Shown: piece after piece, positions 20,192 through 29,336 of the stretch | Layout: each line of letters opens with the position of its first letter | How positions within the stretch are numbered: the first letter of the stretch is position 1 | Source: Corallochytrium limacisporum | Taxonomy: Eukaryota; Opisthokonta | Assembly: GCA_002811645.1 (NCBI GenBank) | Contig: PDIP01000035.1 | Location: forward strand, 171,352-235,351 | Reading direction: 5' to 3' | DNA: 64,000 nt | The notes under the pieces: model-generated | The model's input: only the letters and a program-made list of their open reading frames with translations | What the model was told of the DNA's origin: nothing | The model's database searches: none | Position numbers and translations under genes: made by a program

Positions 20192-20866
20192 TTACTTGTC
20201 TTTCTTGACATATGTCGCGGGGAAGATACCTTCCTGCCCGTTCAACGCTCCGCGCCACCAGTTTGGACTTGAGTCATCCAGGATCGTAATCTTGTCGCCC
20301 TTCTTGAACTGCAATTCGCCCTCTTCCAAAGGATCAAAGTCATACTCTGCAGTGGCCGTACGCTGATTTGCGGCGGGGGCAGCAGCAGCTGCAGCCTCTG
20401 TCTGATTCGGCAAAGGTTCCAAGAGGAACAATTCAGAGTCCTTCGCAATGCTAACCGATTGGTGGTGAGCGACAATCTGGTTGATAGACCGATGCTTCTT
20501 CGTCCAGACATAGTACTGACCCTGTTCGCGATCCCTAATGATCTTAAAGTGCTGCACCGCATTCGCAGACCGTACACTAATGCTAAAGTCGCCTAGGAAT
20601 GCCTCACTGTCCCGAACCAAGAATGAACCGGGCTTTCCTTTCCGCTGAAGCAGTGACTCACTTGCTACCCGTGAAATCTTACCATGGTACCAAGGGCAAG
20701 GGCGCAACTTCAAAAAATTGAAAGGAACAAGCCCCTCTTTGCCATTCAATTCAGCCTGCCACCAGTTTGGGTCATTCATGTCTGTGACTTTAAGGATTGC
20801 GCCTGCCTTGAAGGGCAGTTCGTCAATGGCATTGGCCTGGAAGTCGTGCAATGCTTCGGCCTCCAT
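20192..20866 (-). CDS. GRB2: GRB2-like SH3-SH2-SH3 adaptor
   Basis: This 224-residue adaptor has the complete GRB2/drk/Sem-5 architecture. The N-terminal SH3 is at about 1-57 (MEAEALHDFQANAIDELPFK, then WWQAELNGKEGLVPFNFL). The SH2 domain is at about 60-150, with the phosphotyrosine-pocket motif GSFLVRDSE (canonical FLVRES) and a Trp at the specificity position in YYVWTKKHRSINQIV. The C-terminal SH3 is at about 168-222 (AEYDFDPLEEGELQFKKGD, NWWRGALNGQEGIFPATYV). A short Ala/Gln linker separates the last two. The length is close to animal GRB2 (217). In animals it links phosphotyrosine receptors to SOS/Ras. Here the upstream kinases and SOS partner are unknown. It is the strongest single marker for a holozoan genome. 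The start is the first ATG. Confidence 0.95.
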   Translation of the reverse strand: MEAEALHDFQANAIDELPFKAGAILKVTDMNDPNWWQAELNGKEGLVPFNFLKLRPCPWYHGKISRVASESLLQRKGKPGSFLVRDSEAFLGDFSISVRSANAVQHFKIIRDREQGQYYVWTKKHRSINQIVAHHQSVSIAKDSELFLLEPLPNQTEAAAAAAPAANQRTATAEYDFDPLEEGELQFKKGDKITILDDSSPNWWRGALNGQEGIFPATYVKKDK

Positions 20867-22825
20867 TCTGTACTGTGTTAGGTCTCCCTGGCTTGTGCCC
20901 TGTCAATACCGCTTTCTAATATCCACGCGGTTCTCTCTAGTGGAATAAGAGAACAAAAAAAGACCCGAACTATTGCTGACGCTAAAATAGAATACCACGT
21001 CGTGTATATACGCTGTGCTATCGGGCCTAGTGATGTATACTTTTACAAGCTTCAGTCATACTATAACATGAAGATTTTATGTTTTCGCGGCTTTGATCGA
21101 ATAATATACCTAACTCGGCAGCGACTGCGCGAGCATCTTTTGGTCTCAATTAAAACACTCCTATCTCTTTCACAATGAGAACTCTGTGCCCTCGACACCT
21201 ACACGTGACGTTGATCAGTCGCCCACTTGATCGAGTGTCGAGCACTTCACAGAGTTTCCAAGCAAAACCCCACTGTTGCACCCACACCACCAGCGACATG
21301 TATCGGTCGTTCGTGAAAATCAAGAAAAAGCAACGAGCAGCCTCTGCCATATATGACGCCGTTGGTGGACTGCAGTCTGGGTTGTGTTTTGACCTTTGCT
21401 GCACGGCAGATTTGGACACGCCTCGCCGGGAAAAAATTTCCAAGCGCAGGAGACAATGGCGAGGGGGTACCATGCTTGAGGCTCTGCCCTTGAGAGCGCA
21501 TAAAGTGAACGGTGGTGTCCAGTTCATTGAGTATGGCCAGTCGTTGTTTTTCCCTGTGCCGGCGTAAGCCAACCCACAAAAATAACAAAAGGCACCCAGA
21601 CTATTGGCCAGCACACCATAGCTGGACCTTCCCGGGGTTTCTCAACGGCCCACTCAGTAGGGCTGGGGGAACTGGATCCTTGCACCGGGGGATTTTTGCA
21701 TTTCAGAGGACCGCTGTTGTGCTACGGGTGATCGACCGGGCCCAAACATGACAATATCTCGGGGCCGTACTTGTTTCCCAAACAGCCAATGGCTGCTGCA
21801 ATTGATATCATTGTCAACTTTAGGTCTACAATAATGTCATCCATCCGCCCGCGTACATAAATAGTGCAGGAACAACCTATTTTTTATACTCCAAGACAGT
21901 TCATACTGATTTCTTCTTCTCTTGCCCTTGGCGGGAAAATTGGGCAAAAGCTCACCCGTTTTGGGCAAGTGTAAATATCAATCAATATTTGACGTGTTGT
22001 GTTCGTTGGTCAGCTGGCTGCTGGTACAATTGATCATTGATCGGTCAGCAAAGGGGAGTAAGTGGGGTTGTGATTGTCTCCAGAATCCACACAGCGAACG
22101 CAAACAATAAAGAAAATATTCATCACGGAAAAGTAGATTTGGTCTGCCTTATGTGACACAGCCTCTCCACCATTCGCTTGATTCTACCCTTCTCTTTCCT
22201 TTGAAAGAGCCGAACAACGCCCGATTGGGCTGCACACACAGCAGCGACGTGGGAAAGAGAGGAATTGAGCTATTCAGCAATTTGGCCAACTCGCGGCAAG
22301 ATTAAGACCGCCCCAATCTCGACCGGCAGTTCGTTCACCGCCTTCATTGGTGCAGAATGTTAGCCATCTGTCCGCGCAAGCGCCCTGCGTTGTCGCTCGT
22401 GCGCCGCCCCAAGTCTGCTGTCCGGGCTGTTTGGCCGGCTCACAGTCGTCCTTTCTAGCCCGACATCTCTAGTGTTCAATTTAGTGATATATGCCTACAG
22501 ATGTGTCGCTCCGGCCCTATTCATTTTTGGTCCCAAACTACGCAGCCTTGCTGAAGGGTTCAGAAGAGTGACCGTTTGGACCGTCACCCGCTGACTGCAC
22601 ATAAGCGGGTTGCGCGAGTTTTTACGTTGTTGCGTGTGAGTCGCTTTACGTGTGGTCGTGACGCGTGCGTACTATTTAAGCATTCTCAATCCTTGAATTC
22701 CTTCACTTCAGGTCATAAACAGGACTTAGTGGAAACAGTCCACCAACAACGACAATGAGATAAAGAACTATTTGAATTACTGGGCGGGACGTTGCGTCTC
22801 AAAATTGAACAGAATAAATGAGAGG
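20867..22825. other. Divergent intergenic region, GRB2 / cytochrome b5-like
   Basis: There is no supported gene in about 1.96 kb. An ATG-initiated frame at 21175-21567 (+, 130 codons) and an opposite-strand frame (21150-21614) are both open, have no recognisable similarity and are of chance length. The right end contains a TATA-like element before the cytochrome b5-like gene. Confidence 0.5.
22673..22680 (+). promoter_or_regulatory. TATA-like element before the cytochrome b5-like gene
   Basis: The sequence TATTTAAG lies about 146 bp upstream of the chosen ATG (22826), a distance compatible with a core promoter plus a short leader. This is a weak single-motif call. Confidence 0.25.
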
Positions 22826-23110
22826 ATGCCCAGAAAATGGACAATAGTGCTCTCGCGAATGCTCTTTGGTGTGAGCGGCAAGACATATACACGGGAAGAG
22901 GTATCCACGCACTGTACAGCCGATTCCTGTTGGTTAGTTGTCGACGACGAAGTATTTGATGTCACGAGCTTCGTCGGCGAGCATCCTGCAGGCTCAAATG
23001 CCATTCTGAGGCATGCGGGAACCGATGCAACAGAGGACTATGGGTTCCACTCGTCGGGTGCTCGAAAGCATTGGGACAAGTTCTTAATAGGTCACCTTGA
23101 GGATTATTAA
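22826..23110 (+). CDS. Small cytochrome b5-domain protein
   Basis: This 94-residue protein is almost entirely a cytochrome b5-type haem-binding domain. It has the strand/helix pattern CWLVVDDEVFDVTSFVGEHPAG and then DATEDYGFHSSGARKHWDKF. The two axial haem ligands are predicted to be the His of HPAG (about residue 53) and the His of GFHSSG (about residue 75), spaced 22 residues apart as in the short FHS subgroup rather than the 24 of microsomal b5. The core HPGG motif is HPAG here. No C-terminal membrane anchor is present, so it is probably soluble. The N-terminal basic, hydrophobic stretch (RKWTIVLSRMLFGVSG) could be a targeting sequence. The first in-frame ATG is 22826, with a second at 22859. 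The electron-transfer partner is unknown. Confidence 0.8.
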   Translation: MPRKWTIVLSRMLFGVSGKTYTREEVSTHCTADSCWLVVDDEVFDVTSFVGEHPAGSNAILRHAGTDATEDYGFHSSGARKHWDKFLIGHLEDY

Positions 23111-24034
23111 GAAAAGCACACTTTGATCAATTCCGAAAATCACCGCGCATACAGGTCTGTTGTATTGGACAGCTCTCATAGGCCAAGGTCGCCTATACTG
23201 CAGTCCAGTCGCAGATCCTTATTCGAACACTAGCGTAACCACCAATGCGATACGCAGGCGTATCCAGAGCATAGGTTCACAAATTCCCCATTCCAACATA
23301 TTCGTTCATTGGCATAGTACATACATAGGCATACGAAAAGTGCAGGTTGAGATGCCTTCAACGAGAAGAAGACTACACGCGCGCAGGGGAGAATCGTGGA
23401 GGCCAAGTAGAAACATTTTGCACTTTGATATCAATAATTGTGACCTTGAAAGAGACTTGCTGCAAGGGAGGAGCGAAAGATGTCAGATGGAAACATTGTC
23501 AATGACATCGAGACTGAGAGAACCAGTCACTCCACATGCCCATCGCTTCCTGACACAGACCAGCTGCTCACGATCGATTGCTTTGGATACTGTTCTTTCG
23601 TCATCAATGTCTGCATTCCTACTAGAGTACAGGACAAGACATACCATAGCGTTCACAGGCAATCAGCGTACAACGTGGGCTCGAAGGTGCTATATAGGGG
23701 ATCTCCGATTGCAGGGTGTGTGCTTCAAACATTAGGTACCAGGACTCGAAGGAAGATATATAATCCCTTCTAGATACCGGAATGTAACGTGGACTGACGT
23801 GGTGTATAGTCAGAACATCGTTAGTTTGCTAGCTGTATCACCCAACGTTTGAACTGAGTCCTCATTTTCTTCGTAGCCCCACTGTTTGGCTCTCTTGCCG
23901 TAGACCAAACCATGGTGATTAACATAAGTCATGGTTGACAGATTGACATAGGTTGTCGGAATTTTAAACTTTTGCAGGTTCCAAAAAGAATTTCCGGACC
24001 AAGGGTCCAGAATCATATGCTTACTTATAAACGA
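23111..24034. other. Convergent intergenic region, cytochrome b5-like / ALY-REF-like
   Basis: No gene can be supported. A 97-codon ATG frame (23480-23773 +) and the overlapping 191-codon frame beginning at a TTG (23160-23735 +) have no recognisable similarity and are on the edge of chance length. A small expressed gene at 23480 cannot be excluded, because this gap is much longer than most convergent gaps in the window. Confidence 0.4.
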
Positions 24035-24637
24035 TTAGGCGTCAGCCTCAGCCTTGCTCTTGTAAGCCTCAAGCTTGGCATCGAGCTCCTCCTGTGTAGG
24101 AGTGGGCTCCTTAGTCTTCTTAGCTTTCGGCTTCGCCTTGGCCTGAGACTTCTTCTTGGCCTTGGCTTTGGACTTGGCCTGTGCCTTTGTGGCAGGGGCA
24201 TCAGTCTGCAGACGGGACTTGAGGTTGCTGGAAGAGCTCTCGATGACCACCTGGATCTTGAGCGGCTTTCCGTCAAGCTTCACTCCGTCGTACTTCTTGC
24301 GCGCGGCAGAGGCGCCCTTCTTAGAACCAATGACCACAACAGCGCTGCCACGTGTCTTTCCCTTGGCATCGTAGTTCAGAGCAGCTTTGCGGACCTTACC
24401 AAACTCACCAAATAGATCACGGAGATCCTTTTCAGAGACAGAGGCAGCGAGACCCTCAACCAAACATTTGGAATCACCGTCAGCGGCAGGGGCTGCAGCA
24501 GGAGCAGCCTTGGCCTTAGGCTTTGCCTTAGATTTTTTGGCCTTAGGTTTTGCTTTTTCCTTGATCTCAGCCTTGCGCTGTTCCTTGCGCTCCTTCACGA
24601 GCTCATCAAGGGGCTTATCAGCAGTTGCAGATGCCAT
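24035..24637 (-). CDS. ALY/REF-like RNA-binding export adaptor
   Basis: This 200-residue protein has a single RRM at about 57-135 between Lys/Ala-rich basic arms. The RRM reads KCLVEGLAASVSEKDLRDLF, then EFGKVRKAALNYDAKGKTRG and YDGVKLDGKPLKIQVV. These match the ALY/REF (ALYREF, Yra1) RRM, in which the loop YNGVPLDGRPM and the EFG-KKAA segment are characteristic. That family bridges the TREX complex and the export receptor NXF1 on nuclear mRNA. The flanking regions here are Lys/Ala repeats rather than the Arg/Gly-rich arms and N-terminal UAP56-binding motif of animal ALYREF, so function as an export adaptor is probable but not certain. The alternative is another nucleolar RRM protein. The frame is open to a TTG at 24646, but the first ATG is 24637. 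Codon use is strongly biased, suggesting high expression. Confidence 0.75.
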   Translation of the reverse strand: MASATADKPLDELVKERKEQRKAEIKEKAKPKAKKSKAKPKAKAAPAAAPAADGDSKCLVEGLAASVSEKDLRDLFGEFGKVRKAALNYDAKGKTRGSAVVVIGSKKGASAARKKYDGVKLDGKPLKIQVVIESSSSNLKSRLQTDAPATKAQAKSKAKAKKKSQAKAKPKAKKTKEPTPTQEELDAKLEAYKSKAEADA

Positions 24638-25393
24638 GGTTCTCAAAACAGAAATCGAATTTTATAAAAATATCAGTAGGTCTCACCACCCTGGAGTTAG
24701 CAAAACTAAGTTACAGGCTAAAGTAATCAAATACCTCGATTCAAGTCCAGCTTTAACGGATGCTACACGTCAACATCAGCCAAAACCATTGTGTGCACCG
24801 AAAGGCCAGGTTGACTGCGTTCGTGAACGCACACGACAAGACAAACTACTTTCAGACTGCCACCACCTGGCGGCGTCACGGATGTGACCGCTGGAAAGGA
24901 ACAACAGCCTGGCGCGCAGTGCGGGGGGCCGCCACATTGTGACTAGCCTATATGCTTTAGGTACTGAAAAGGAAATATACAAAGAAAAAAAGGAGCCCTC
25001 TACAAATGGAAAGGGAGGCCCCAGCGGGGGAGGGGCGGGAGAGGGGTGGCCGCGTCGCGCTGTGGCAGCCAAATTATTGATTTCCTTGGCGACAACCTTC
25101 TGAATGCTCGTGCTGGGGAGAAAAGGGGGAGGGGAAGGTGACTGTGCAGATCGGGGGTCTGGATGGTCCACAAACCCGTAGCAGGGGAAAGGAGCGAAAG
25201 GTGGAATCCCACTCTACGAGGAACCCAGTTAAGAGCGTCTGTGGATCTCTAGAAAATGGACGAACGCGTACTTGAGCGATGCAGAATGTTTCATACTGGT
25301 TTGATGTAATTAGGTATCCGATCGACATCGAATTTCATGACAGGCAACGTTGACAAGACAAGAACCTAGCCAGTAGTCTGACACTGCATAGTC
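24638..25393. other. Divergent promoter region, ALY-REF-like / Chibby-like
   Basis: This is intergenic DNA shared by two divergent genes. It contains purine/pyrimidine-skewed, G-rich stretches around 25008-25045 and 25115-25135. No gene or RNA is recognisable. Confidence 0.5.
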
Positions 25394-25849
25394 ATGTTCC
25401 GCAAGAAGGCGCCACGGTCAAGCATTATAGGCACATCAGATTCTGCCCTGAGCTCCAGTATGCGGAGCTTGCAGGGCGAGGAGCTAGCCAGCCTGGCGAC
25501 CTGGCGTTTCGATCAGCCAATTGAATCAGATGAGGCCACCCTCTTTCCTCCACTTGAGCTGCACTTGAATGGAAACATCCTGATCTACGAGGGTGGTGAA
25601 TGGCACACAGAACAGTCTCGGGCCGCAACAGGAGCAAGTGCTGGCGAGAAGAAGAAATTGGAGGGTGAAATCCGCATGTTGAAGTACGAGAACGAACTGT
25701 TGGGGGACATGGTTGCCGTCACCCGGTTGGACTTGGAGGCATCTGAACAGGAAAAGGAACAGATGAGCCAGGAATACTTTGGAGAACAGACTCAACCTAA
25801 GCGGACCAACAAGAAACACCCCAATGAACGGCCAATTGGCCGGCGGTGA
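25394..25849 (+). CDS. CBY1: Chibby-like protein
   Basis: This 151-residue protein has the two parts of the Chibby (CBY) family. The first is a beta segment LELHLNGNILIYEGGEWHTE (about 54-73), matching the family block with L-x(2)-NG/E..G.W. The second is a C-terminal coiled coil of about 40 residues (KKLEGEIRMLKYENELLGDM onward, about 90-128). The Ser-rich N-terminus with RSS and SMRSL resembles the region that carries the 14-3-3 site in animal CBY1. In animals CBY1 sits at the distal mother centriole/ciliary base with FAM92 and CEP164 and also antagonises beta-catenin. A basal-body role is the likelier ancestral one. The C-terminal 20 residues are basic and not conserved. The start is the first ATG. 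It converges on the mL40-like gene with a 150-bp gap. Confidence 0.75.
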   Translation: MFRKKAPRSSIIGTSDSALSSSMRSLQGEELASLATWRFDQPIESDEATLFPPLELHLNGNILIYEGGEWHTEQSRAATGASAGEKKKLEGEIRMLKYENELLGDMVAVTRLDLEASEQEKEQMSQEYFGEQTQPKRTNKKHPNERPIGRR

Positions 25850-25999
25850 GCAGTCTTAAAGTTTAAATTGAAAGATTTCTTGTATGCATTTGCGAGCATT
25901 GGTCCTGTGGGGAACAAACATGCTCCTGATTCTATGTGCCTATGTGTCTCTATAGGTGTTCTGTTACGATCTTTTATTATATGGATAAAAGGAATCATC

Positions 26000-26677
26000 C
26001 TACATGCTTTTTGCAATTGATGCCTTCTTCTGCAGTTCCTGGTAGTCATAGTCATCCATGGGAGGAGTGTCCCGGGGGGGACCCGGCAAGGTGGGCTCCG
26101 GATCCCATGCGTTCAGCATGTCGTACGAAATAACGGCGTTGAACAACTCCGGAGAAATTTTCCGCAGTTCTGCCATGGCCCTTATCTTCTCAACTTGAAC
26201 CCGGTATCGCATCTGCCTTTCAATTTCGGTCTCCTTGTTGCGCAGGCGGTTCCATTTCTTGATCGCTGTAGCGCGGCGTGTTAATTCTTCCTCCGAAAAC
26301 TTTCGCTCCTTCGGCGCACCCATGATCTTATGTACTTTTTCGTAACGCATTTGGTAGAGTTTTGCTTCATCAGCCACCCGTTGTTCCTCTAGCGCCTTCT
26401 GTTGTAACCGATCTAAACCGACACCCTGTTGTTGTTTTCCACCTTTCCTTACAGCTTTCTTTGTAAGAGATTTTGCGTACATTTCTTCAGCTGATGGTGA
26501 CGCATACGACCGCGTTTGTGATATAGCTACAATCTGAACAGTGTGCCTACTAAGAAGAGCCTTGTTTACTATGTGGGCAGGTACAGTGACCTGCTTTACC
26601 AGAGCCCCAATCATTGTGAACAGGTTAGGGTTAGATGTCCGTTGTGTGCTGTGGTTCGGTCCTGAGTTAGATTCCAT
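26000..26677 (-). CDS. MRPL40: Mitochondrial ribosomal protein mL40-like
   Basis: This 225-residue protein has an N-terminus poor in acidic residues with Arg/Ser (VQIVAISQTRSYASPS), as in a matrix presequence. It is followed by a charged helical body with KKWNRLRNKETEIERQMRYR and AELRKISPELFNAVI (about 135-185), resembling the mL40 pattern of a Trp-containing charged helix followed by LR..DPELF. mL40 (yeast Mrpl28) is a large-subunit mitoribosomal protein. Translation may start at the first ATG (26677) or at the second (26614), which gives a more typical presequence beginning MIGALVKQVTV. Family assignment is moderate. Mitochondrial location is better supported than the exact protein number. 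Confidence 0.6.
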   Translation of the reverse strand: MESNSGPNHSTQRTSNPNLFTMIGALVKQVTVPAHIVNKALLSRHTVQIVAISQTRSYASPSAEEMYAKSLTKKAVRKGGKQQQGVGLDRLQQKALEEQRVADEAKLYQMRYEKVHKIMGAPKERKFSEEELTRRATAIKKWNRLRNKETEIERQMRYRVQVEKIRAMAELRKISPELFNAVISYDMLNAWDPEPTLPGPPRDTPPMDDYDYQELQKKASIAKSM

Positions 26678-26900
26678 TCAATATAAAAAACTTCAATACC
26701 TTAAAAAAGCACATTAATCTTATTCACTTTAAGCTTTATTCATGACGAGCAGCGTAATAATTCGTTGTTGGTCCACAAGTCCCCACTGCGCACCTCCGGG
26801 AGAACGAGGCACCCCCACGGAGTCGGTCACGAGGGAGGGCAGGGGAGAAAGGGACCTGTCGTTCGCGGAACCCTCCCCCGGCCCCCCGGGGGGGGGGGGG

Positions 26901-26953
26901 GCCCTTTAAGGCGAGGGTGCAAGGGTCCTGCCAGAACGTGTGCCTTGGCCAAA
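26901..26953 (+). repeat. 53-bp repeat A, copy 1
   Basis: The unit begins directly after a G14 run and ends TGTGCCTTGGCCAAA at the assembly gap. It matches copy 2 (27091-27143) with four substitutions, giving a period of about 190 bp. Confidence 0.85.
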
Positions 26954-26987
26954 NNNNNNNNNNNNNNNNNNNNNNNNNNNNNNNNNN
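26954..26987. other. Assembly gap (34 N)
   Basis: This run of N lies between repeat A copy 1 and repeat B copy 1. Its true length and the number of tandem units are unknown. Confidence 0.99.
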
Positions 26988-27078
26988 GAGGAAGGAGGGG
27001 GAGAGAGGGAGGAGAGGGAAACGGTGGTTAAAAGAGGCTAGCGGGGGAAGGGAACCCCGGGCACGCCCCCCCCCCCCC
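26988..27078 (+). repeat. 90-bp dispersed repeat B, copy 1
   Basis: This purine-rich unit starts GAGGAAGGAGGGGGAGAGAG and ends in a C13 run. It is nearly identical to 30717-30806, with one substitution (A/G at about position 53 of the unit) and one fewer C in the run there. Both copies have the same orientation and flank the acetolactate synthase gene. Confidence 0.9.
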
Positions 27079-27090
27079 GGGGGGGGGGGG

Positions 27091-27143
27091 GCCCTCCAAG
27101 GCGAGTGTGCAAGGGTCCGGCCAGAACGTGTGCCTTGGCCAAA
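27091..27143 (+). repeat. 53-bp repeat A, copy 2
   Basis: This is the second copy of repeat A, again directly after a G13 run. After its end at CCAAA the sequence becomes unique. Confidence 0.85.
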
Positions 27144-27344
27144 CTCTGCGGTGTCATGGCTGAGTTGAATACGTGGCACATTGTATCGTAAATATAGGCA
27201 GAGTCTATGTGTTTCGCCACTGTGTATTACATGGGGGTTCAGGATTCAGGGGTTATGGAACAAACGATGGATGATGGATGTGTTGTCTTGAGGGATATGA
27301 TAGAAACATGATGAAGGACAAATTTTAACCCAAATCCATCCACC

Positions 27345-29336
27345 TCATTTATCAGGCTTCTCCAGCACCATTTCGTCCAGACCGCGACCTGCGGGCACCA
27401 TGGGGTACACATGCTCACTCTTCTCAACAATAGCGTCCATGACGACTGGGCCATCATGGCTGAGGAACTCCTCAACGGCTTTTTCAACGTCAGTGTCCTT
27501 GTCTAGGCGAATACCCTTGCAGTTCATTGCCTCAGCGAGCTCCTTGAAGTCTGGGTTCACCATCGGAGTGTGCGAGTACCGCTCTTCGTAGAACAGGTCC
27601 TGCCACTGCTTCACCATTCCCTGGAAAGAATTGTTCAGAACCAGAATCTTTGCACCAATGTTGTACTGGGCAGCCGTAGCCATTTCCATGGCGGTCATGG
27701 AGAAGGAAGCATCTCCGTCAATATCCACGACAATGTGGTCAGGTTTTCCGACTTTTGCGCCTACCGCCGACGGCACGCCGAATCCCATAGTTCCCAGACC
27801 ACCGGAGCTAATCCATGTGCGGGGATGACGCCAGCGGTAGTATTGAGCAGCCCACATCTGGTGCTGTCCAACACCAGTGGTGATGATGGTCTTGTCAACC
27901 ATGTGTGCAGTCTGACGTGCCAGCTCTTCGATGACACGCTGAGGCTGCACAGCACCCTTCTCCATGGCCGGCCCGTAGCTGAAGGGATGGCGAGTCTTCC
28001 ACTCATTGATCTTATCCATCCACTGTTTGCGCTCCTGGTGCTTAAGCAAAGGACGCAGATGCTTAAGGTTGTCGTAGACGTCTCCCAGGACGTACTCGGT
28101 CGCAGTCACGACCTTGTTTACATTCTTGGGCATAATGTCAAAGTGGATGATACCGCCGCGACCTTCACGTTCAGCAGCAAGGGCAGCCGGTGCAAACTTC
28201 TGAATATTTCCCGTGACCCGATCGTCGAAACGTGCTCCCAGAGCAATAATCACATCGGCAGCCTGCATGGAATAATTGGCGTAGGCGCTTCCGTGCATAC
28301 CCAACATATGAAGAGACAGGGGGTGCAGTTCGTCAAACGCACCTAAACCCTGCAGAGTGGTGGTGACGGGGATGTTCGCGGCGACGGCCAGTTCCCGCAG
28401 CAAATCCGTGGCTCCGCCGGAGATGATACCCTGCCCGGCGTAGATAACAGGCTGCTTGGCACTGTTGATCAAGTCCGCGATGCGCTGCCAGTCTTCCCGA
28501 TCCAAGTTGTCTCCCATGCGGTTGGCTGTGCGCTTGGGCAAGAAATGGTTTGGAAGATGCGGCTGGATCTCCGGCAGTTCGTCCAGGGTGGAAGCCGTTA
28601 CATCCTTTGGCAGATCAACAAGAACCGGTCCAGGGCGCCCCGACTGAGCAATATAAAAGGCTTCATTGATTCTCCGCGGCAGTTCCGAAATGTCCCGAAC
28701 AATGCAGTTCCATTTGGTGCATGGACGAGTGATACCAACTACGTCGGCTTCCTGGAAAGCATCACTGCCCATAGCAGCCGTGGGTACCTGGCCAGTGAAT
28801 ACCACAATGGGAGTGCCATCCATGAGAGCGTCCTGAAGGGGTGTCACAGTATTAGTGGCACCAGGACCACTGGTCACAACGAGGACACCGGGCTTGCCGG
28901 TGGCCCGTGCGTAACCTTGAGCCATATGACCACCACCCTGCTCATGCCGGGGGAGGACAAAATTGAAGTGTTCGGACTCGTGAATAGCGTCGTAGACCGG
29001 AAGAATGGCACCACCGGGATAACCAAAGATCTGGTCCACATCATGGTGCATCATCATTTCGTTGAAGATCTCACCGCCGGTCATACCGACCATTTTTGAC
29101 CCATCGATGGTCGGAGGAACCCAGATCTTGTTTTTGTACCGACTCTGAGGACGGTCATCAACCTCTTGCTCCTGCACAACGGCCTGTCCAAGGGGGGCGC
29201 GACGAGGGCCCGACATGGACGACTGATTCCGCTTCTGTAGGTGGTGCATCAGCGCAACAGCACCAGGGCCCGCAGTTCCACGGCTGCGGAATGCCTGCGA
29301 CATGGTGGCCCGAAGGGCTCTTGTAAGGCTTGACAT
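27345..29336 (-). CDS. ILV2: Acetolactate synthase catalytic subunit (mitochondrial)
   Basis: This 663-residue thiamine-diphosphate enzyme condenses two pyruvates, or pyruvate and 2-oxobutyrate, in the first common step of valine, leucine and isoleucine synthesis. Residues 1-60 are Arg/Ser/Ala-rich, a likely mitochondrial presequence. The core starts at MTGGEIFNEMMMHHDVDQIF, with the cofactor-activating Glu in LPRHEQGGGHMAQGYARATG (about 130-149). The FAD/middle domain holds GSAYANYSMQAADVIIALGA and RFDDRVTGN. The ThDP/Mg motif is DIDGDASFSMTAMEMATAAQ, followed by LVLNN. All landmarks of fungal and plant acetohydroxyacid synthase are present. Animals use no such pathway, so this organism can probably make branched-chain amino acids. 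The regulatory subunit is not in the window. Codon use is strongly biased. The start is the first ATG. Confidence 0.95.
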   Translation of the reverse strand: MSSLTRALRATMSQAFRSRGTAGPGAVALMHHLQKRNQSSMSGPRRAPLGQAVVQEQEVDDRPQSRYKNKIWVPPTIDGSKMVGMTGGEIFNEMMMHHDVDQIFGYPGGAILPVYDAIHESEHFNFVLPRHEQGGGHMAQGYARATGKPGVLVVTSGPGATNTVTPLQDALMDGTPIVVFTGQVPTAAMGSDAFQEADVVGITRPCTKWNCIVRDISELPRRINEAFYIAQSGRPGPVLVDLPKDVTASTLDELPEIQPHLPNHFLPKRTANRMGDNLDREDWQRIADLINSAKQPVIYAGQGIISGGATDLLRELAVAANIPVTTTLQGLGAFDELHPLSLHMLGMHGSAYANYSMQAADVIIALGARFDDRVTGNIQKFAPAALAAEREGRGGIIHFDIMPKNVNKVVTATEYVLGDVYDNLKHLRPLLKHQERKQWMDKINEWKTRHPFSYGPAMEKGAVQPQRVIEELARQTAHMVDKTIITTGVGQHQMWAAQYYRWRHPRTWISSGGLGTMGFGVPSAVGAKVGKPDHIVVDIDGDASFSMTAMEMATAAQYNIGAKILVLNNSFQGMVKQWQDLFYEERYSHTPMVNPDFKELAEAMNCKGIRLDKDTDVEKAVEEFLSHDGPVVMDAIVEKSEHVYPMVPAGRGLDEMVLEKPDK

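Larger units (their letters stand above)
26678..27344. other. Intergenic with tandem G/C-rich repeats and a gap
   Basis: This separates two minus-strand genes. It contains two C-run/G-run palindromes (26882-26901, 27066-27091), a 53-bp unit repeated at 26901-26953 and 27091-27143, one copy of a 90-bp dispersed repeat and an assembly gap. No gene is present. The apparent open frames are created by G/C homopolymers and N. Confidence 0.7.

Noticed and set aside
23160-23773. Two overlapping frames (191 codons from TTG; 97 codons from ATG 23480)
   Set aside because: No family is recognised and the longer frame lacks an early ATG. A small gene at 23480 is possible but unsupported.
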